DNA from: Candidatus Paracaedibacteraceae bacterium
GTDB lineage: Bacteria > Pseudomonadota > Alphaproteobacteria > UBA6184
Assembly: GCA_024236035.1 (NCBI GenBank)
Contig: JACKLG010000002.1
Span: forward strand, 1-64,000
Direction of reading: 5' to 3'
DNA length: 64,000 bases
Shown here: positions 52,620 to 62,483 of the stretch, piece after piece
How the letters are laid out: the number at the start of each line of letters is the position of its first letter
Numbering within the stretch: the stretch's first letter is position 1
Made by a program: the position numbers and the translations under genes
Notes under the pieces: model-generated
The model's database searches: none
Told to the model about the DNA's origin: nothing
The model's input: only the letters and a program-made list of their open reading frames with translations

Positions 52620-54833
52620 ATGCCGATTATGAATCACGTAATCATGCCAGATAGCAGCTTAGATTTTTTAAACCCTAAACAGCGCGAAGCTGTGGATTAT
52701 TTCGGGGGCCCTCTTTTAATTTTAGCTGGGGCAGGTACAGGTAAAACAAAAGTCCTTACCACACGTATTGCTCACATTATTCAAACACAGCGTGCCTTAC
52801 CACATGAAATTCTTGCTGTAACTTTCACCAATAAAGCTGCAAATGAAATGAGAGAGCGCATATTACCATTTGTATCAGGTACAAATGCAATGTGGATGGG
52901 AACATTCCATTCTATTGGTTTGCGTATTTTGCGTCGCCACTGCGAAGCCGTGGGGTTGCGGTCCAATTTTACAGTTTTGGACGCTGATGATCAGCTGCGT
53001 TTAGTTAAGCAAATTATTAAAGCCTCTGGTTTAGATGAAAAACGTCATCCACCTAAAGTTGCCTTAAACAGTATTAACTTATTAAAAGACCGTGCAATTT
53101 CTCCTTTGACCACCGATTTGCGTTCTTACAGGGATCCAAAAACCAATCGTTTTATTTCTGCATGGATTGTGGATACCTATATTGCATATCAGCAACGTTT
53201 GCAAATTTTGAATGGCGTAGACTTCGGAGACCTGTTGTTGCATTGTATCACCCTTTTTCAGCAATGTGGAGACATTCTGGAACGGTATAATCAGCAGTTC
53301 AAATTTATATTAATTGATGAATATCAAGACACAAATGTAGCACAATACCTGTGGTTACGCCTAATGTCACAGGGCGGCGCTCAAGTTTGTTGTGTTGGCG
53401 ACGATGATCAGTCTATCTATGGCTGGAGAGGGGCTGAAGTAGACAATATTCTGCGATTTGAACAAGATTTCCAAGGGGCAAAAGTCGTTCGTTTAGAACA
53501 AAACTATCGCTCTACATCACATATTTTAGGGGCTGCTTCTGGGCTTATTTCTCACAACAAAGGTCGCCTAGGTAAAGAACTTTGGACAGAAGTAGACGGG
53601 GGAGAAAAGGTAGATATTCGCTGTGTATATGACTCTGAAGAAGAAGCCATTACAACAGTGGGCGCATTGGAACGGCTATATAAATCGGGGTATCCATTAA
53701 ATGAAACCGCCATCTTAGTGCGTGCAAGCCATCAAACTCGTGAATTTGAAGAGCGCTTAATTGTGTGTGGGCTACCTTATCGAGTAATCGGAGGAATGCG
53801 TTTTTATGAACGGCAAGAAATTCGCGACGCTTTAGCCTATTTAAGGTTGGTAAATCAGGTTAATGATAGCCTTGCCTTCGAACGTATTATTAATACTCCA
53901 AGACGAGGCATAGGCGAAAGTTCTTTGAATATAATGCACAATGTTGCCCGATCCCAAGGAGTCAGCTTGTTTGATGCGGCTAATCAATTGATTGAAACAG
54001 ACGAACTGCGAACACAGGCTCGTACAGTATTAAGAGGTTTTTTAGAAGATGTGCGTCGCTGGCAAAGAAAAGCACAAGAACTGCCTCCTGCAGAATTAGC
54101 GCAAGTTGTTCTAGATGAATCAGGGTATACAGCCTTTTGGAAAAATGAAACCACACCAGATGCCCCGGCACGTTTGGAAAACTTAAAAGAATTGGTTGTT
54201 GCTTTAGAAGAATTTTCTACTCTTGAAGGCTTTTTAGAGCATGTCTCTTTGGTAATGGAAGTGACACAGAAAGACTTAGGTCCTCAAATTACAATTATGA
54301 CTTTACATAGCGCAAAGGGTTTGGAATTTGGAACGGTCTTTTTACCTGGATGGGAAGAGGGGATGTTCCCTAATCAACGTGCGTTGGAAGAATCGGGAAC
54401 AGATGGCCTTGAAGAAGAACGACGGTTAGCTTACGTGGGCATTACGCGTGCCAAAGAAAAGGCAGTAATAACATATGCTACTATGCGTCGAATGTATAAT
54501 CAAATTCAACACAATCTACCGTCTCGATTTTTATCGGAATTGCCTGAAAGCCATGTGATCTGGCATAATCGATTGCAGCGTCACCAACCATTTCAAACCA
54601 TGCGTAGATCCGGAAATTCTTATAAAGAAAAACCTAATCAGTCTTCCCAAGCTTTTGGTGACTTTGATTTTAATCAAGAGATGTCAGGAATGCGACATAC
54701 AGGTATGAAATTGGTATATCATAAAAAATTTGGTATGGGAAAAGTAGTTCGGTTGGAAGGCGATAAAGCTGATGTCCATTTTGAAGAGTTTGGTTTAAAG
54801 AAAGTATTGAATAGTTTTTTAACTGAAGTGTAG
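52620..54833 (+). CDS. UvrD/PcrA-type ATP-dependent DNA helicase
   Basis: A 737-residue SF1A helicase. Motifs: Q-motif LNPKQREAVDYF, Walker A AGAGTGKTKVL, motif Ia TFTNKAANEMRER, motif II LIDEYQDTN, motif III VGDDDQSIYGWRGAE, motif IV QNYRS, and motif V/VI TLHSAKGLEF and VGITRAKE. The C-terminal LVYHKKFGMGKVVRLEGD segment is the Tudor-like tail typical of UvrD/PcrA. It acts in nucleotide excision and mismatch repair with MutL. ATG at 52629 is another possible start. Confidence 0.94.
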   Translation: MPIMNHVIMPDSSLDFLNPKQREAVDYFGGPLLILAGAGTGKTKVLTTRIAHIIQTQRALPHEILAVTFTNKAANEMRERILPFVSGTNAMWMGTFHSIGLRILRRHCEAVGLRSNFTVLDADDQLRLVKQIIKASGLDEKRHPPKVALNSINLLKDRAISPLTTDLRSYRDPKTNRFISAWIVDTYIAYQQRLQILNGVDFGDLLLHCITLFQQCGDILERYNQQFKFILIDEYQDTNVAQYLWLRLMSQGGAQVCCVGDDDQSIYGWRGAEVDNILRFEQDFQGAKVVRLEQNYRSTSHILGAASGLISHNKGRLGKELWTEVDGGEKVDIRCVYDSEEEAITTVGALERLYKSGYPLNETAILVRASHQTREFEERLIVCGLPYRVIGGMRFYERQEIRDALAYLRLVNQVNDSLAFERIINTPRRGIGESSLNIMHNVARSQGVSLFDAANQLIETDELRTQARTVLRGFLEDVRRWQRKAQELPPAELAQVVLDESGYTAFWKNETTPDAPARLENLKELVVALEEFSTLEGFLEHVSLVMEVTQKDLGPQITIMTLHSAKGLEFGTVFLPGWEEGMFPNQRALEESGTDGLEEERRLAYVGITRAKEKAVITYATMRRMYNQIQHNLPSRFLSELPESHVIWHNRLQRHQPFQTMRRSGNSYKEKPNQSSQAFGDFDFNQEMSGMRHTGMKLVYHKKFGMGKVVRLEGDKADVHFEEFGLKKVLNSFLTEV

Positions 54834-54944
54834 GCCTGTATGAAAATCTTCATGGAGGTATAGTAGGTTTATATTTTTTTGTTTAGAGCTTCTGGTTATT
54901 ATTTGCTAGGTTAGAAGTAAAGATATAGTTTGAAAGGAAATAAC

Positions 54945-55394
54945 ATGTCTTGGTGGCCGGCTCATTTTTCTCAATGCTCTCCATGCTTAGTTGTTAAAAA
55001 CGTAAAGAATAGTATAGATTTTTATACAAAAGCTTTTGGATTTAAAGAACATGACGGAAGTTCTGTGGATGAAAATGGGGATATACAGCATGCTGTGCTT
55101 CAGTTAGGTGAATGTACGATTATGCTTTTTCCTGAAGGGGCTTTTAATACGGCCCATCGCACACCAGATACTATGAAATTACCGTGTCCGATGGCATTAT
55201 ACATTTATGTAGAAGACGTAGATAGTTTATACAAACAAGCAACCGCCGCAGGAGCCAAAAGTTTTTTTGAACCAGCAGATGCTTTTTGGGGGGACCGTTT
55301 TTGTAAAGTATATGATTTAGATGGATATGAATGGAGTTTTGCTACTCATCAAGAAAGTGCGCATCAAAAACATGTTCAAGAAAAACGTAAATAA
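54945..55394 (+). CDS. VOC superfamily (glyoxalase/bleomycin-resistance-like) protein
   Basis: A 149-residue protein of two beta-alpha-beta-beta-beta modules. It starts at ATG 54945, preceded by AAAGGA; the frame opens earlier at a TTG without support. It shows SIDFYTKAFGFKEHDG, HAVLQLGECTIMLFPEG, LYIYVEDVDSLYKQATAAGAK and FWGDRFCKVYDLDGYEWSFATH. These match the PhnB/glyoxalase-like subfamily, many of unknown substrate. It stands alone downstream of the helicase gene. Confidence 0.85.
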   Translation: MSWWPAHFSQCSPCLVVKNVKNSIDFYTKAFGFKEHDGSSVDENGDIQHAVLQLGECTIMLFPEGAFNTAHRTPDTMKLPCPMALYIYVEDVDSLYKQATAAGAKSFFEPADAFWGDRFCKVYDLDGYEWSFATHQESAHQKHVQEKRK

Positions 55395-55438
55395 AGAATT
55401 TGAGTTGAATACATAGAAGGAGGATTGTTCCCCTCTTT

Positions 55439-55897
55439 TTAATAATTCACAAACGTATTTTTTACTCGCTTGGAATGGTAAAGATAAAAAGCCCAAATTG
55501 CTGATATAAATATTGATAGTACCTTTGCGCATATTACAAATTTATAGCGGGCGTCTATAGTAAGTAGAAAGTGAACGCTATATATAACGTTTATGCCGAG
55601 CAACCATATTTTTGACCAAGGAAAGTATACTTTTCTTTTTATCATGGCCCACAATAAAAAACAGTTTAGTGCAATACTAAAAACGTTAGAGAAAATCCAA
55701 GTAAAATTTATTGTTTCAACGTAATGGTAGATGCTGCTGAAATTAGAATATAAAGAGAAGCATTGGGAAATAAAAAGCAAAAGAATCCAGCCGCCAAGTC
55801 CTTTGGGACCCTCAGTCAAAGGTCGGGCTTTTGAGTGTAAGACGGCAGTAATCACGCCGGTTACAATAAAACATTTGTGGGTTATTGTTAAAATCAC
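55439..55897 (-). CDS. Four-helix membrane protein, DUF2569-like
   Basis: A 152-residue hydrophobic protein with about four helices. The segment PKGLGGWILLLFISQC near the N-terminus resembles the GxGGWL signature of DUF2569. Helices include YVETINFTWIFSNVFSIALN and KVLSIFISAIWAFYLYH. The first ~25 residues are less convincing, and a later start is possible. The function is unknown. It is divergent from groESL. Confidence 0.5.
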   Translation of the reverse strand: MILTITHKCFIVTGVITAVLHSKARPLTEGPKGLGGWILLLFISQCFSLYSNFSSIYHYVETINFTWIFSNVFSIALNCFLLWAMIKRKVYFPWSKIWLLGINVIYSVHFLLTIDARYKFVICAKVLSIFISAIWAFYLYHSKRVKNTFVNY

Positions 55898-55992
55898 TAT
55901 TATACCTGTATTTGCGATACCTCTTACATTAGTAATATCATATCAATGCTTATAGATTCATATAAAATTCTCTTGCTATTAAATCTCCCTAT

Positions 55993-56019
55993 TTAGCACT
56001 CTTAACAAAAGAGTGCTAT
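55993..56019 (+). promoter_or_regulatory. CIRCE element (HrcA operator) of groESL
   Basis: TTAGCACTC, nine bases, GAGTGCTAT: only the last base deviates from the consensus TTAGCACTC-N9-GAGTGCTAA. It lies directly upstream of the -35 element of groES. This predicts repression by HrcA, relieved by heat. Confidence 0.93.
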
Positions 56020-56047
56020 TGACATAGTTCGAAAATATATTTATAAC
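56019..56047 (+). promoter_or_regulatory. Sigma-70-type promoter of groES-groEL
   Basis: TTGACA (56019-56024), a 17-base spacer and TATAAC (56042-56047), almost consensus. The -35 shares one base with the CIRCE right arm. Confidence 0.85.
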
Positions 56048-56084
56048 GGGATAGGATTTAAAATAAACACCATTGGAGGCAATA

Positions 56085-56372
56085 ATGAAATTCAGACCGT
56101 TACACGACCGTGTACTTGTACAACGCCAAGAGTCCAGCGAGAAAACTTCTGGAGGAATTATTATTCCTGATACTGCAAAGGAAAAGCCTGCAGAAGGTAC
56201 AGTTGTTGCTGCAGGAGAAGGTGCTCGTAAAGAAGATGGTACGATTTTACCAATGAATGTGAAAGCAGGTGATAAGGTATTGTTTGCGAAATGGGGTGGT
56301 AATGAGGTTACCATCGACGGCACAGATTACATTATTATGAAAGAAACTGATATTTTGGGTATATTAAACTAA
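56085..56372 (+). CDS. groES: Co-chaperonin GroES
   Basis: A 95-residue 10-kDa chaperonin cap. I start at [13 protein letters not shown] because GGAGG lies six bases upstream (56075-56079); the frame opens at a TTG four codons earlier. Motifs include the mobile loop region [20 protein letters not shown] and [14 protein letters not shown]. It caps the GroEL ring. Confidence 0.98.
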   Translation: MKFRPLHDRVLVQRQESSEKTSGGIIIPDTAKEKPAEGTVVAAGEGARKEDGTILPMNVKAGDKVLFAKWGGNEVTIDGTDYIIMKETDILGILN

Positions 56373-56393
56373 TAACGCGAGGAGACACATATT

Positions 56394-58025
56394 ATGGCTA
56401 AAAAAATTCTATTTGCAGAAAAAGGACGTGAAAAAATTCTTCGTGGTGCGCAAATATTGGCAGACGCCGTGAAGGTAACTTATGGGCCAAAAGGCCGTAA
56501 CGTTATTATTGAAAAATCTTATGGTGCTCCGAAGATTTCAAAAGATGGTGTAACTGTTGCGCGTGAAATTGATTTAGAAGATAAATTCGAAAATTTAGGT
56601 GCACGTACAGTGCGTGAAGCGGCTGTGAAATCTGCTGATATTGCTGGTGATGGTACTACCACTGCAACAGTATTGGCTCAGGCAATTTTAACTGAAGGGC
56701 ATAAAGTAATTGCAGCGGGCATGAACCCTATGGATATTAAGCGTGGTATTGATCATGCTGTTGAGGTAGTGGTTGCTCATCTAAAAAGCAGTGCTAAAAA
56801 AATTAGTACAAGCGAAGAAATTTCTCAGGTCGGTACTATTTCAGCAAATGGCGAACGTGAAATTGGTGACATGTTGGCTAAAGCAATGGATAAAGTTGGT
56901 AAAGATGGTGTAATTACTGTAGAAGAAGCTAAATCTTTGGCCACTGAATTAGAAGTTGTTGAAGGTATGCGTTTTGATCGTGGTTATCTATCCCCTTACT
57001 TTGCTACTAATACAGAAAAAATGATGTGTGAACTAGATAACCCATTGGTATTAATTTATGATAAGAAAATTACTTCATTACAACCATTGGTGCCAATACT
57101 AGAAAATGTATTGCAATCTAGCCGTTCTTTACTAATCATCGCAGAAGAAGTTGAAGGAGAAGCTTTAGCAGCGTTGGTATTAAATAAACTTCGCGGCGGT
57201 TTGCGAGTAGCTGCGGTGAAAGCTCCTGGTTTTGGTGACCGTCGTAAAGCGATGTTAGAAGATATTGCAACCTTAACTGGTGGCCAGTTGATTTCTGAAG
57301 AACTGGGCATCAAGTTAGATGCAATTAATATTGATATGTTGGGTTCTGCTAAACGTGTGGTTGTATCTAAAGATGATACTGTGATTGTAGACGGTGCTGG
57401 TAAATCAGACGATATCCAAGCGCGCTGCAACCAAATTCGCCAACAAATTGAAAATAGTGATTCAGAATATGATCGTGAAAAGCTACAAGAACGTTTGGCA
57501 AAATTATCTGGCGGTGTTGCTATTATTCGTGTAGGTGGTGCAACAGAAGTTGAAGTAAAAGAAAAGAAAGATCGCGTGGAAGACGCTATGCATGCAACAC
57601 GTGCTGCAGTAGCTGAAGGTATTGTTCCGGGTGGTGGTGTGTCATTGTTGCGTGCGGTTTCTGCTTTAGAATCTGTTAAGTTGGATCATCAAGAGCAACG
57701 CGTTGGTGTGGATATTATCCGCCGCGCATTGGAAGCACCTATCCGCCAAATTCTGATTAATGCAGGGATTGATTCGTCTGTGATTGTTAATAAAGTTTTG
57801 GACAATAAAGATAAAAACTTTGGTTTTGACGCACAAAACAACGAGTACGTTGACATGATGAAGGCGGGCATTATTGACCCTGTAAAGGTTGTTCGTACAG
57901 CGCTTCAAAACGCGGCATCTGTTTCAGGTTTGCTGATCACTACAGAAGCAATGATTGTCGAAAAAGAAGAGCCAAAAGCTCCTGCTTCTGCTCCTCATAT
58001 GGATCCCAGTATGATGGGCATGTAA
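56394..58025 (+). CDS. groEL: Chaperonin GroEL
   Basis: A 543-residue chaperonin. The ATP-site motifs [14 protein letters not shown] and [16 protein letters not shown] are present, with the apical segment [17 protein letters not shown] and the [20 protein letters not shown] hinge. The tail ends in HMDPSMMGM, with only one Gly-Met, unlike the long GGM repeat of most homologs. AGGAG precedes it. Confidence 0.98.
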   Translation: MAKKILFAEKGREKILRGAQILADAVKVTYGPKGRNVIIEKSYGAPKISKDGVTVAREIDLEDKFENLGARTVREAAVKSADIAGDGTTTATVLAQAILTEGHKVIAAGMNPMDIKRGIDHAVEVVVAHLKSSAKKISTSEEISQVGTISANGEREIGDMLAKAMDKVGKDGVITVEEAKSLATELEVVEGMRFDRGYLSPYFATNTEKMMCELDNPLVLIYDKKITSLQPLVPILENVLQSSRSLLIIAEEVEGEALAALVLNKLRGGLRVAAVKAPGFGDRRKAMLEDIATLTGGQLISEELGIKLDAINIDMLGSAKRVVVSKDDTVIVDGAGKSDDIQARCNQIRQQIENSDSEYDREKLQERLAKLSGGVAIIRVGGATEVEVKEKKDRVEDAMHATRAAVAEGIVPGGGVSLLRAVSALESVKLDHQEQRVGVDIIRRALEAPIRQILINAGIDSSVIVNKVLDNKDKNFGFDAQNNEYVDMMKAGIIDPVKVVRTALQNAASVSGLLITTEAMIVEKEEPKAPASAPHMDPSMMGM

Positions 58026-58038
58026 TTGGCCTCAATTT

Positions 58039-58068
58039 AAAAAGCCCTCCAAATTTGGAGGGCTTTTT
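58039..58068 (+). terminator. Bidirectional terminator after groEL
   Basis: AAAAAGCCCTCC and GGAGGGCTTTTT pair through a palindromic centre, with T-runs on both strands. It lies between the convergent groEL and zinc-finger genes. Confidence 0.92.
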
Positions 58069-58076
58069 ATTTCGCA

Positions 58077-58451
58077 CTAAATTTTCTTGATGAAACTTAA
58101 TCCTCGCATAATAAAAATAAAGCCGCACAAGATAGAAAATAGGGCTACTTCAGTAAGGTTAAGCTGCATCAGGAAATACATACCCATTACCGCAAATACT
58201 ATACCAATTAATATATCAAGCATGCCTAATCTAATTCCCATTTTTTTAGGACCGGCCTTTTTTGTAATTCCATATAATTTTGCTGCATAAGTATTTAAAT
58301 CAAGCGTTTGTTGTAAAGACTTTTTGCAGGTGTTTGAGCATATCGGCCTACCTTTGTTTTCAATAGAGTAAACACATTCTTTACATAACCCTTTTGAACA
58401 CACATTGCATATACATATGGCCTGTTTATCTTGATGACTAAAACACTGCAA
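58077..58451 (-). CDS. B-box-like zinc finger membrane protein
   Basis: A 124-residue protein. The N-terminus has Cys/His pairs C3-x2-H6, C15-x2-C18, C23-x2-C26 and C38-x3-C42, the cross-brace of a B-box-type zinc finger. Two membrane helices follow (IGIVFAVMGMYFLMQLNL and VALFSILCGFIFIMRG). B-box domains are best known in eukaryotic TRIM proteins, but small bacterial versions with membrane helices are widespread and uncharacterised. It is convergent with groEL. Confidence 0.65.
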   Translation of the reverse strand: MQCFSHQDKQAICICNVCSKGLCKECVYSIENKGRPICSNTCKKSLQQTLDLNTYAAKLYGITKKAGPKKMGIRLGMLDILIGIVFAVMGMYFLMQLNLTEVALFSILCGFIFIMRGLSFIKKI

Positions 58452-58809
58452 TTTTTTCTCCGGGGTATTTAAGAGTGTATTTTAGAGATTTTATAAGGCT
58501 TTTGTAAAATAAAGGTAAATTTTTGATCGTTTCCCACGTTTTAAATACAATGTCATATTGTATGCAGTTAATGGATGCTAGCCTGAATTCAGAAGTATGA
58601 CTGCAAGGTAGTTAAGGAATAATTTTTTCGGCATAAAATGCTAAGGTTAAGGTTGATAGTGCTTTAAACAAAAGAATTAAGAGCATTAAAAATTGATTGA
58701 TTTGGGAGGAAAAATAGAGCAATCTAGTAAAATTATATTAATAGGTAGCTGCTAATAGGCTGTTTACCTTTTTATGGCATAAATAAAAAAATAATAATAG
58801 GAGTTTGCC
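58452..58809. other. 358-base intergenic region
   Basis: AT-rich and without a credible gene or clear hairpin. It should hold the promoters of the zinc-finger gene (minus) and the F-box gene (plus). AATAGGAG directly before 58810 is the ribosome site of the latter. Confidence 0.4.
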
Positions 58810-59745
58810 ATGAAAATATCAGGAATTCTCTGTTTGTGTATGATAGTGGTATCACCACCTTTTTTTGGTGCTGCCCTGCCGGATAAAGATGCCACTTTAA
58901 TAGAGATATCTGCCGGGCCGCCTTCTAGTGCAAATGTTTCTTTAAGCCTGGTAAACTTGCCTCTTGACACGATAACCCATATAGCCTCCTTTCTTCCCCC
59001 TAAAGATTTTTTGCAAACTCTATCAAGCTGTAGACTTTTGTATCATATTCTGTCAGACGGCTGGATGTATCGTCAAATGCTTCCCAGATGGGGTGTTACT
59101 CTAATAAGTCTTGCAGTAGAGGAGGATGCGTTGGTTTTTCAGGCCTCTGAAACTCTAAGGCTTTTTTGGCAATCAAGTAGCTACCTAGAAATTTTAAGGC
59201 GTCACAAAGTAATAGGTAAAGAAGTATTAGTTTCTGCTCGAAAAGCGCCAGATCTGCTTCAGAGAGAGTTATTATTAAAACAAGCCATATTTTTAGGAGA
59301 GGAAGATGTTTTTAAGGAGTGGGGAGAGCTGATAGGATGGCGAGAGGTAGAGGATAGAATAAAAGAATTAATGGAGATCTATTCCTGCAGCTTGCCTTGG
59401 GCAATTGATAGAAATATTGTGGAAGATTTTATTTTTAAGACTCTTGATAGTTCTGGCGGAGTTGGGATCTTCTTTAACTCATCTCAAGGAGCAAGACATC
59501 TAAAGCAATTGTGTCTGTTGCGATCTTTTCATGCCATATTTTGGGTGGCGCACCAAATAAAAAACGGGACTGCGGGTTTTAGCAAAAACATAACCTTATC
59601 AGAAGAAATATTTGCATTTTTAGCTGAAGGGGGATTAAAAAGCGAATGGAGAGTTGTAAAAAAGAAAAAATACAGCAGATATAAAAGATTATCCTTGCAA
59701 GATGTTTTTCAACAGATTATGAGTGCTATTGATGCAAGGAGTTAA
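58810..59745 (+). CDS. Exported F-box domain protein (candidate effector)
   Basis: A 311-residue protein. Residues 1-22 (KISGILCLCMIVVSPPFFGA) are a signal peptide. Residues 50-90 begin LPLDTITHIASFLPPKDFLQ, continue with SSCRLLYHIL, and end with GWMYRQML. These follow the F-box consensus LPxExxxxIxxxLpxxdLlxxxxvcrxxxxxxxdxxxwrxx over its full length. The rest (about 220 residues) is helical and matches no family I know. F-boxes bind SKP1 in eukaryotic ubiquitin ligases; bacterial ones, as in Legionella, Agrobacterium VirF and amoeba symbionts, act inside the host. It starts with AGGAG upstream and abuts cmk by three bases. Function is inference. Confidence 0.75.
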   Translation: MKISGILCLCMIVVSPPFFGAALPDKDATLIEISAGPPSSANVSLSLVNLPLDTITHIASFLPPKDFLQTLSSCRLLYHILSDGWMYRQMLPRWGVTLISLAVEEDALVFQASETLRLFWQSSSYLEILRRHKVIGKEVLVSARKAPDLLQRELLLKQAIFLGEEDVFKEWGELIGWREVEDRIKELMEIYSCSLPWAIDRNIVEDFIFKTLDSSGGVGIFFNSSQGARHLKQLCLLRSFHAIFWVAHQIKNGTAGFSKNITLSEEIFAFLAEGGLKSEWRVVKKKKYSRYKRLSLQDVFQQIMSAIDARS

Positions 59746-59748
59746 TAA

Positions 59749-60399
59749 ATGAAAGTAATTACGATTGATGGCCCTTCTGCTGCAGGTAAAGGGACAATTG
59801 GTGCTAATCTGTCTCAGCGGCTAAATTGCTTTTATTTAGATAGCGGAATGTTATATCGACAAATTGCTGCTTGGGTTTTAGCTGATGGTGCTAGCCTGAC
59901 AGAAGAGTCGGATGTTAAAAATATAGTTGCCAAAAAATTACCCTTTTTAAAGTGGGTGCAAGGATATGTTCCTTCTGAAGATCTGCGCGCTCCAAAAATA
60001 TCAGATGCTGCCTCTAAAATTGGTGTGTTTCAAGAAGTTAGACGTTTAGCCAATCAATATCAAAGAGATTTAGTCTCTGCCTCCTCTGGATGGGTGATTG
60101 TAGATGGGCGTGATGCGGGGACGGTTGTGTTTCCAGATGCTGTTGTTAAATTGTTTATAACGGCTTCTCCCAATATAAGAGCAAAGCGTAGGTATTTACA
60201 ACTTATCGAGAGAGGATACACTTCTGATTTGTATGAGTTAGAAGAGGAAATAATCCAGCGTGATTTAAGGGATCAGAAACGAGATATAGCTCCTTTAAAG
60301 CCTGCGCCTGATGCATATATTATTGATACGTCTGAGGAAACAATAGATGAAAGTGTGCAGCGGGTATTAAAATACCTTGAAAAATATATTGACGCATGA
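59749..60399 (+). CDS. cmk: Cytidylate kinase
   Basis: Cmk phosphorylates CMP and dCMP. The 216 residues have the P-loop TIDGPSAAGKGTIGANL, the YLDSGMLYRQIA CMP site, DGRDAGTVVFPDA and the lid Arg residues in RRYLQLIERGY and IIQRDLRDQKRD. The order cmk-rpsA is conserved in many proteobacteria. The start is three bases after the F-box stop, so the two may share a message. Confidence 0.96.
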   Translation: MKVITIDGPSAAGKGTIGANLSQRLNCFYLDSGMLYRQIAAWVLADGASLTEESDVKNIVAKKLPFLKWVQGYVPSEDLRAPKISDAASKIGVFQEVRRLANQYQRDLVSASSGWVIVDGRDAGTVVFPDAVVKLFITASPNIRAKRRYLQLIERGYTSDLYELEEEIIQRDLRDQKRDIAPLKPAPDAYIIDTSEETIDESVQRVLKYLEKYIDA

Positions 60400-60550
60400 T
60401 AAATTTGCCAGTGATTTTTTAATCTAAACAATACTATGTCTGTAAAAAACCAAGTGTTTTTTCGATTCTTTCGAAGTCAACATAAAGCTAATTTGGGACA
60501 TAATTTTTATTTCGTGAACTGCAATAGCAGTGGAAGGGACAATTTTAATA

Positions 60551-62263
60551 ATGACAAATATAGCAAAAGAAGAGCACATCGAAAATTTCGCTGAGCTTCT
60601 TGAACAATCCTTTGCTAGCGGCAACTTATCGCAAGGTAGCGTTGTTAAAGGGCTCGTGGTTCGCCTTGAAAATGAATTTGCAATCGTGGATGTAGGTCTG
60701 AAATCGGAAGGTCGTATTTCTCGTAGAGAGTTTATGATGGATGGCTCAGGAGAGCCCCGGGTAGGTGATGACATCGATGTCTATGTTGAACGCATGGAAG
60801 ATAAAAATGGAGAAATCGTTCTAAGTAGAGAGCGTGCTCTTCGTGAAGCTTTATGGTTAGAACTAGAAAAGAACCACAAAAATAATGAACAAGTAGTAGG
60901 CCAAATTACTCAACGAGTAAAAGGCGGCTTCACTGTTAATGTTCGTGGCATTACAGCATTTTTACCAGGGAGCCAATTAGATATTCGCCCAATACGTGAT
61001 TTAGATCACTTAATGAATATTGATCAACCGTTTATGATTGTAAAAATGGATCGTCCGCGCGGCAATATCGTTGTATCTCGTCGTGCAATTCTTGAACAAT
61101 CTTCAAACAATGGTCAGCGTGCAGAGCTATTAGAGTCATTAGCAGAAGGTAATAAAGTTATAGGTATTGTAAAGAACATAACAGATTATGGTGCCTTTAT
61201 TGATTTAGGTGGCATTGATGGATTGTTACATGTGACTGACTTATCTTGGCGTCGTGTAGACCACCCTTCCGATATTTTAACAATCGGGTCTAAGATTGAG
61301 GCAGTAGTAACGCGTTATAATAAAGAAACAGGTCGTGTTTCTTTGGGTCTAAAACAGTTAGAAAACGATCCATGGGAAGGCGTTGCTGACAAATTTAAAG
61401 TTGGTGAAAAAGTTAAAGGAAAAGTAACAAATATTGCTGACTTTGGCGCGTTTGTTGAAATCGCCCCTGGATTAGAAGGCTTAATTTATTATACAGAATT
61501 AACTTGGACAAAGAAAAACGTACATCCTTCAAAAATTTTGAATGTTGGTGACGAAGTTGAAACATTAGTATTGGATATTGATACTGAAAAACGTCGTATT
61601 AGCTTAGGCTTAAAGCAGTGTTCAGACAATCCATGGGAAATTTTTGCTAAAAATCATCCAATTGGAACTGAAATTGAAGGCACTATTCGCAGCATTACAG
61701 AGTTTGGTTTGTTTGTTGGTGTTGGTGAAACGATTGACGGAATGATTCACAAAGATGACATTAGCTGGGATAAATCTGGAGATGAAGCGATTGCTGAGTT
61801 TAAAAAAGGTGATACAGTTAAAGCTGTAATTCGTGAAGTTGATGTTGAACGTGGTCGCGTTAGTTTAAGCGTTAAGCATTTAGAAAAAGATCCTTTTGAA
61901 TCAAGCGTGCGCGAATTGAAAAAAGGTTCTGTAGTTTCTTGTACAGTAACCGCATTGCAAGATACAGGTATTGATGTTGTAACTGCTTCAGGTGCTCAAG
62001 GATTTATTCGCAAAGCTGATTTGTCCCGTGATCGTGCAGAGCAACGTACGGATCGTTTTGCAGAGGGTGAAAAAGTAGATGCAATTATTTTGAATGTGGA
62101 TAAAAACTCACGCAAAATCATTTTGTCTATTAAAGCTAGAGAAGTTGAAGAAGAAAAGAAAGCGATCGCTGAATATGGCGGCACTGGTTCTGGGGCAAGC
62201 CTTGGAGACATCTTAGGTGCTGCAATTCGTGAAGCTGATTTAGACATAAAAGGTAAAAAATAA
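60551..62263 (+). CDS. rpsA: 30S ribosomal protein S1
   Basis: A 570-residue S1 protein of repeated OB-fold S1 domains, giving mRNA binding at the ribosome. The repeats are seen in GSVVKGLVVRLENEFAIVD, NITDYGAFIDLGGIDGLLHV, NIADFGAFVEIAPGLEGLI and ITEFGLFVGVGETIDGMIH. I start at MTNIAKEEH; the longer frame from GTG 60530 adds seven residues. A divergent last domain and a C-terminal alpha segment follow. Confidence 0.97.
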   Translation: MTNIAKEEHIENFAELLEQSFASGNLSQGSVVKGLVVRLENEFAIVDVGLKSEGRISRREFMMDGSGEPRVGDDIDVYVERMEDKNGEIVLSRERALREALWLELEKNHKNNEQVVGQITQRVKGGFTVNVRGITAFLPGSQLDIRPIRDLDHLMNIDQPFMIVKMDRPRGNIVVSRRAILEQSSNNGQRAELLESLAEGNKVIGIVKNITDYGAFIDLGGIDGLLHVTDLSWRRVDHPSDILTIGSKIEAVVTRYNKETGRVSLGLKQLENDPWEGVADKFKVGEKVKGKVTNIADFGAFVEIAPGLEGLIYYTELTWTKKNVHPSKILNVGDEVETLVLDIDTEKRRISLGLKQCSDNPWEIFAKNHPIGTEIEGTIRSITEFGLFVGVGETIDGMIHKDDISWDKSGDEAIAEFKKGDTVKAVIREVDVERGRVSLSVKHLEKDPFESSVRELKKGSVVSCTVTALQDTGIDVVTASGAQGFIRKADLSRDRAEQRTDRFAEGEKVDAIILNVDKNSRKIILSIKAREVEEEKKAIAEYGGTGSGASLGDILGAAIREADLDIKGKK

Positions 62264-62319
62264 TTGAAAAGGGGGGGCTTACCTTCCTTTTCTAGATTAA
62301 TTTAAGTGGAGAGAATGCT

Positions 62320-62454
62320 ATGAAACGTACATTTCAACCCAGCGAATTAGTTCGCAAACGTCGTCACGGTTTTCGTGCACGCATGGCAACAAAAAATGGA
62401 CGCTTAGTTTTGGCTCGTCGTCGTGCTAAGGGGCGTCAACGTTTGTGCGCTTAA
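62320..62454 (+). CDS. rpmH: 50S ribosomal protein L34
   Basis: A 44-residue, very basic protein that starts [20 protein letters not shown] and ends GRQRLCA, the standard L34. AGTGGAGAG precedes it. It is followed by rnpA, yidD and yidC, the conserved order. It is too short for a standard ORF search. Confidence 0.98.
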   Translation: MKRTFQPSELVRKRRHGFRARMATKNGRLVLARRRAKGRQRLCA

Positions 62455-62483
62455 TTAACGCCTAGTTTTGTTATATTAAGTTT

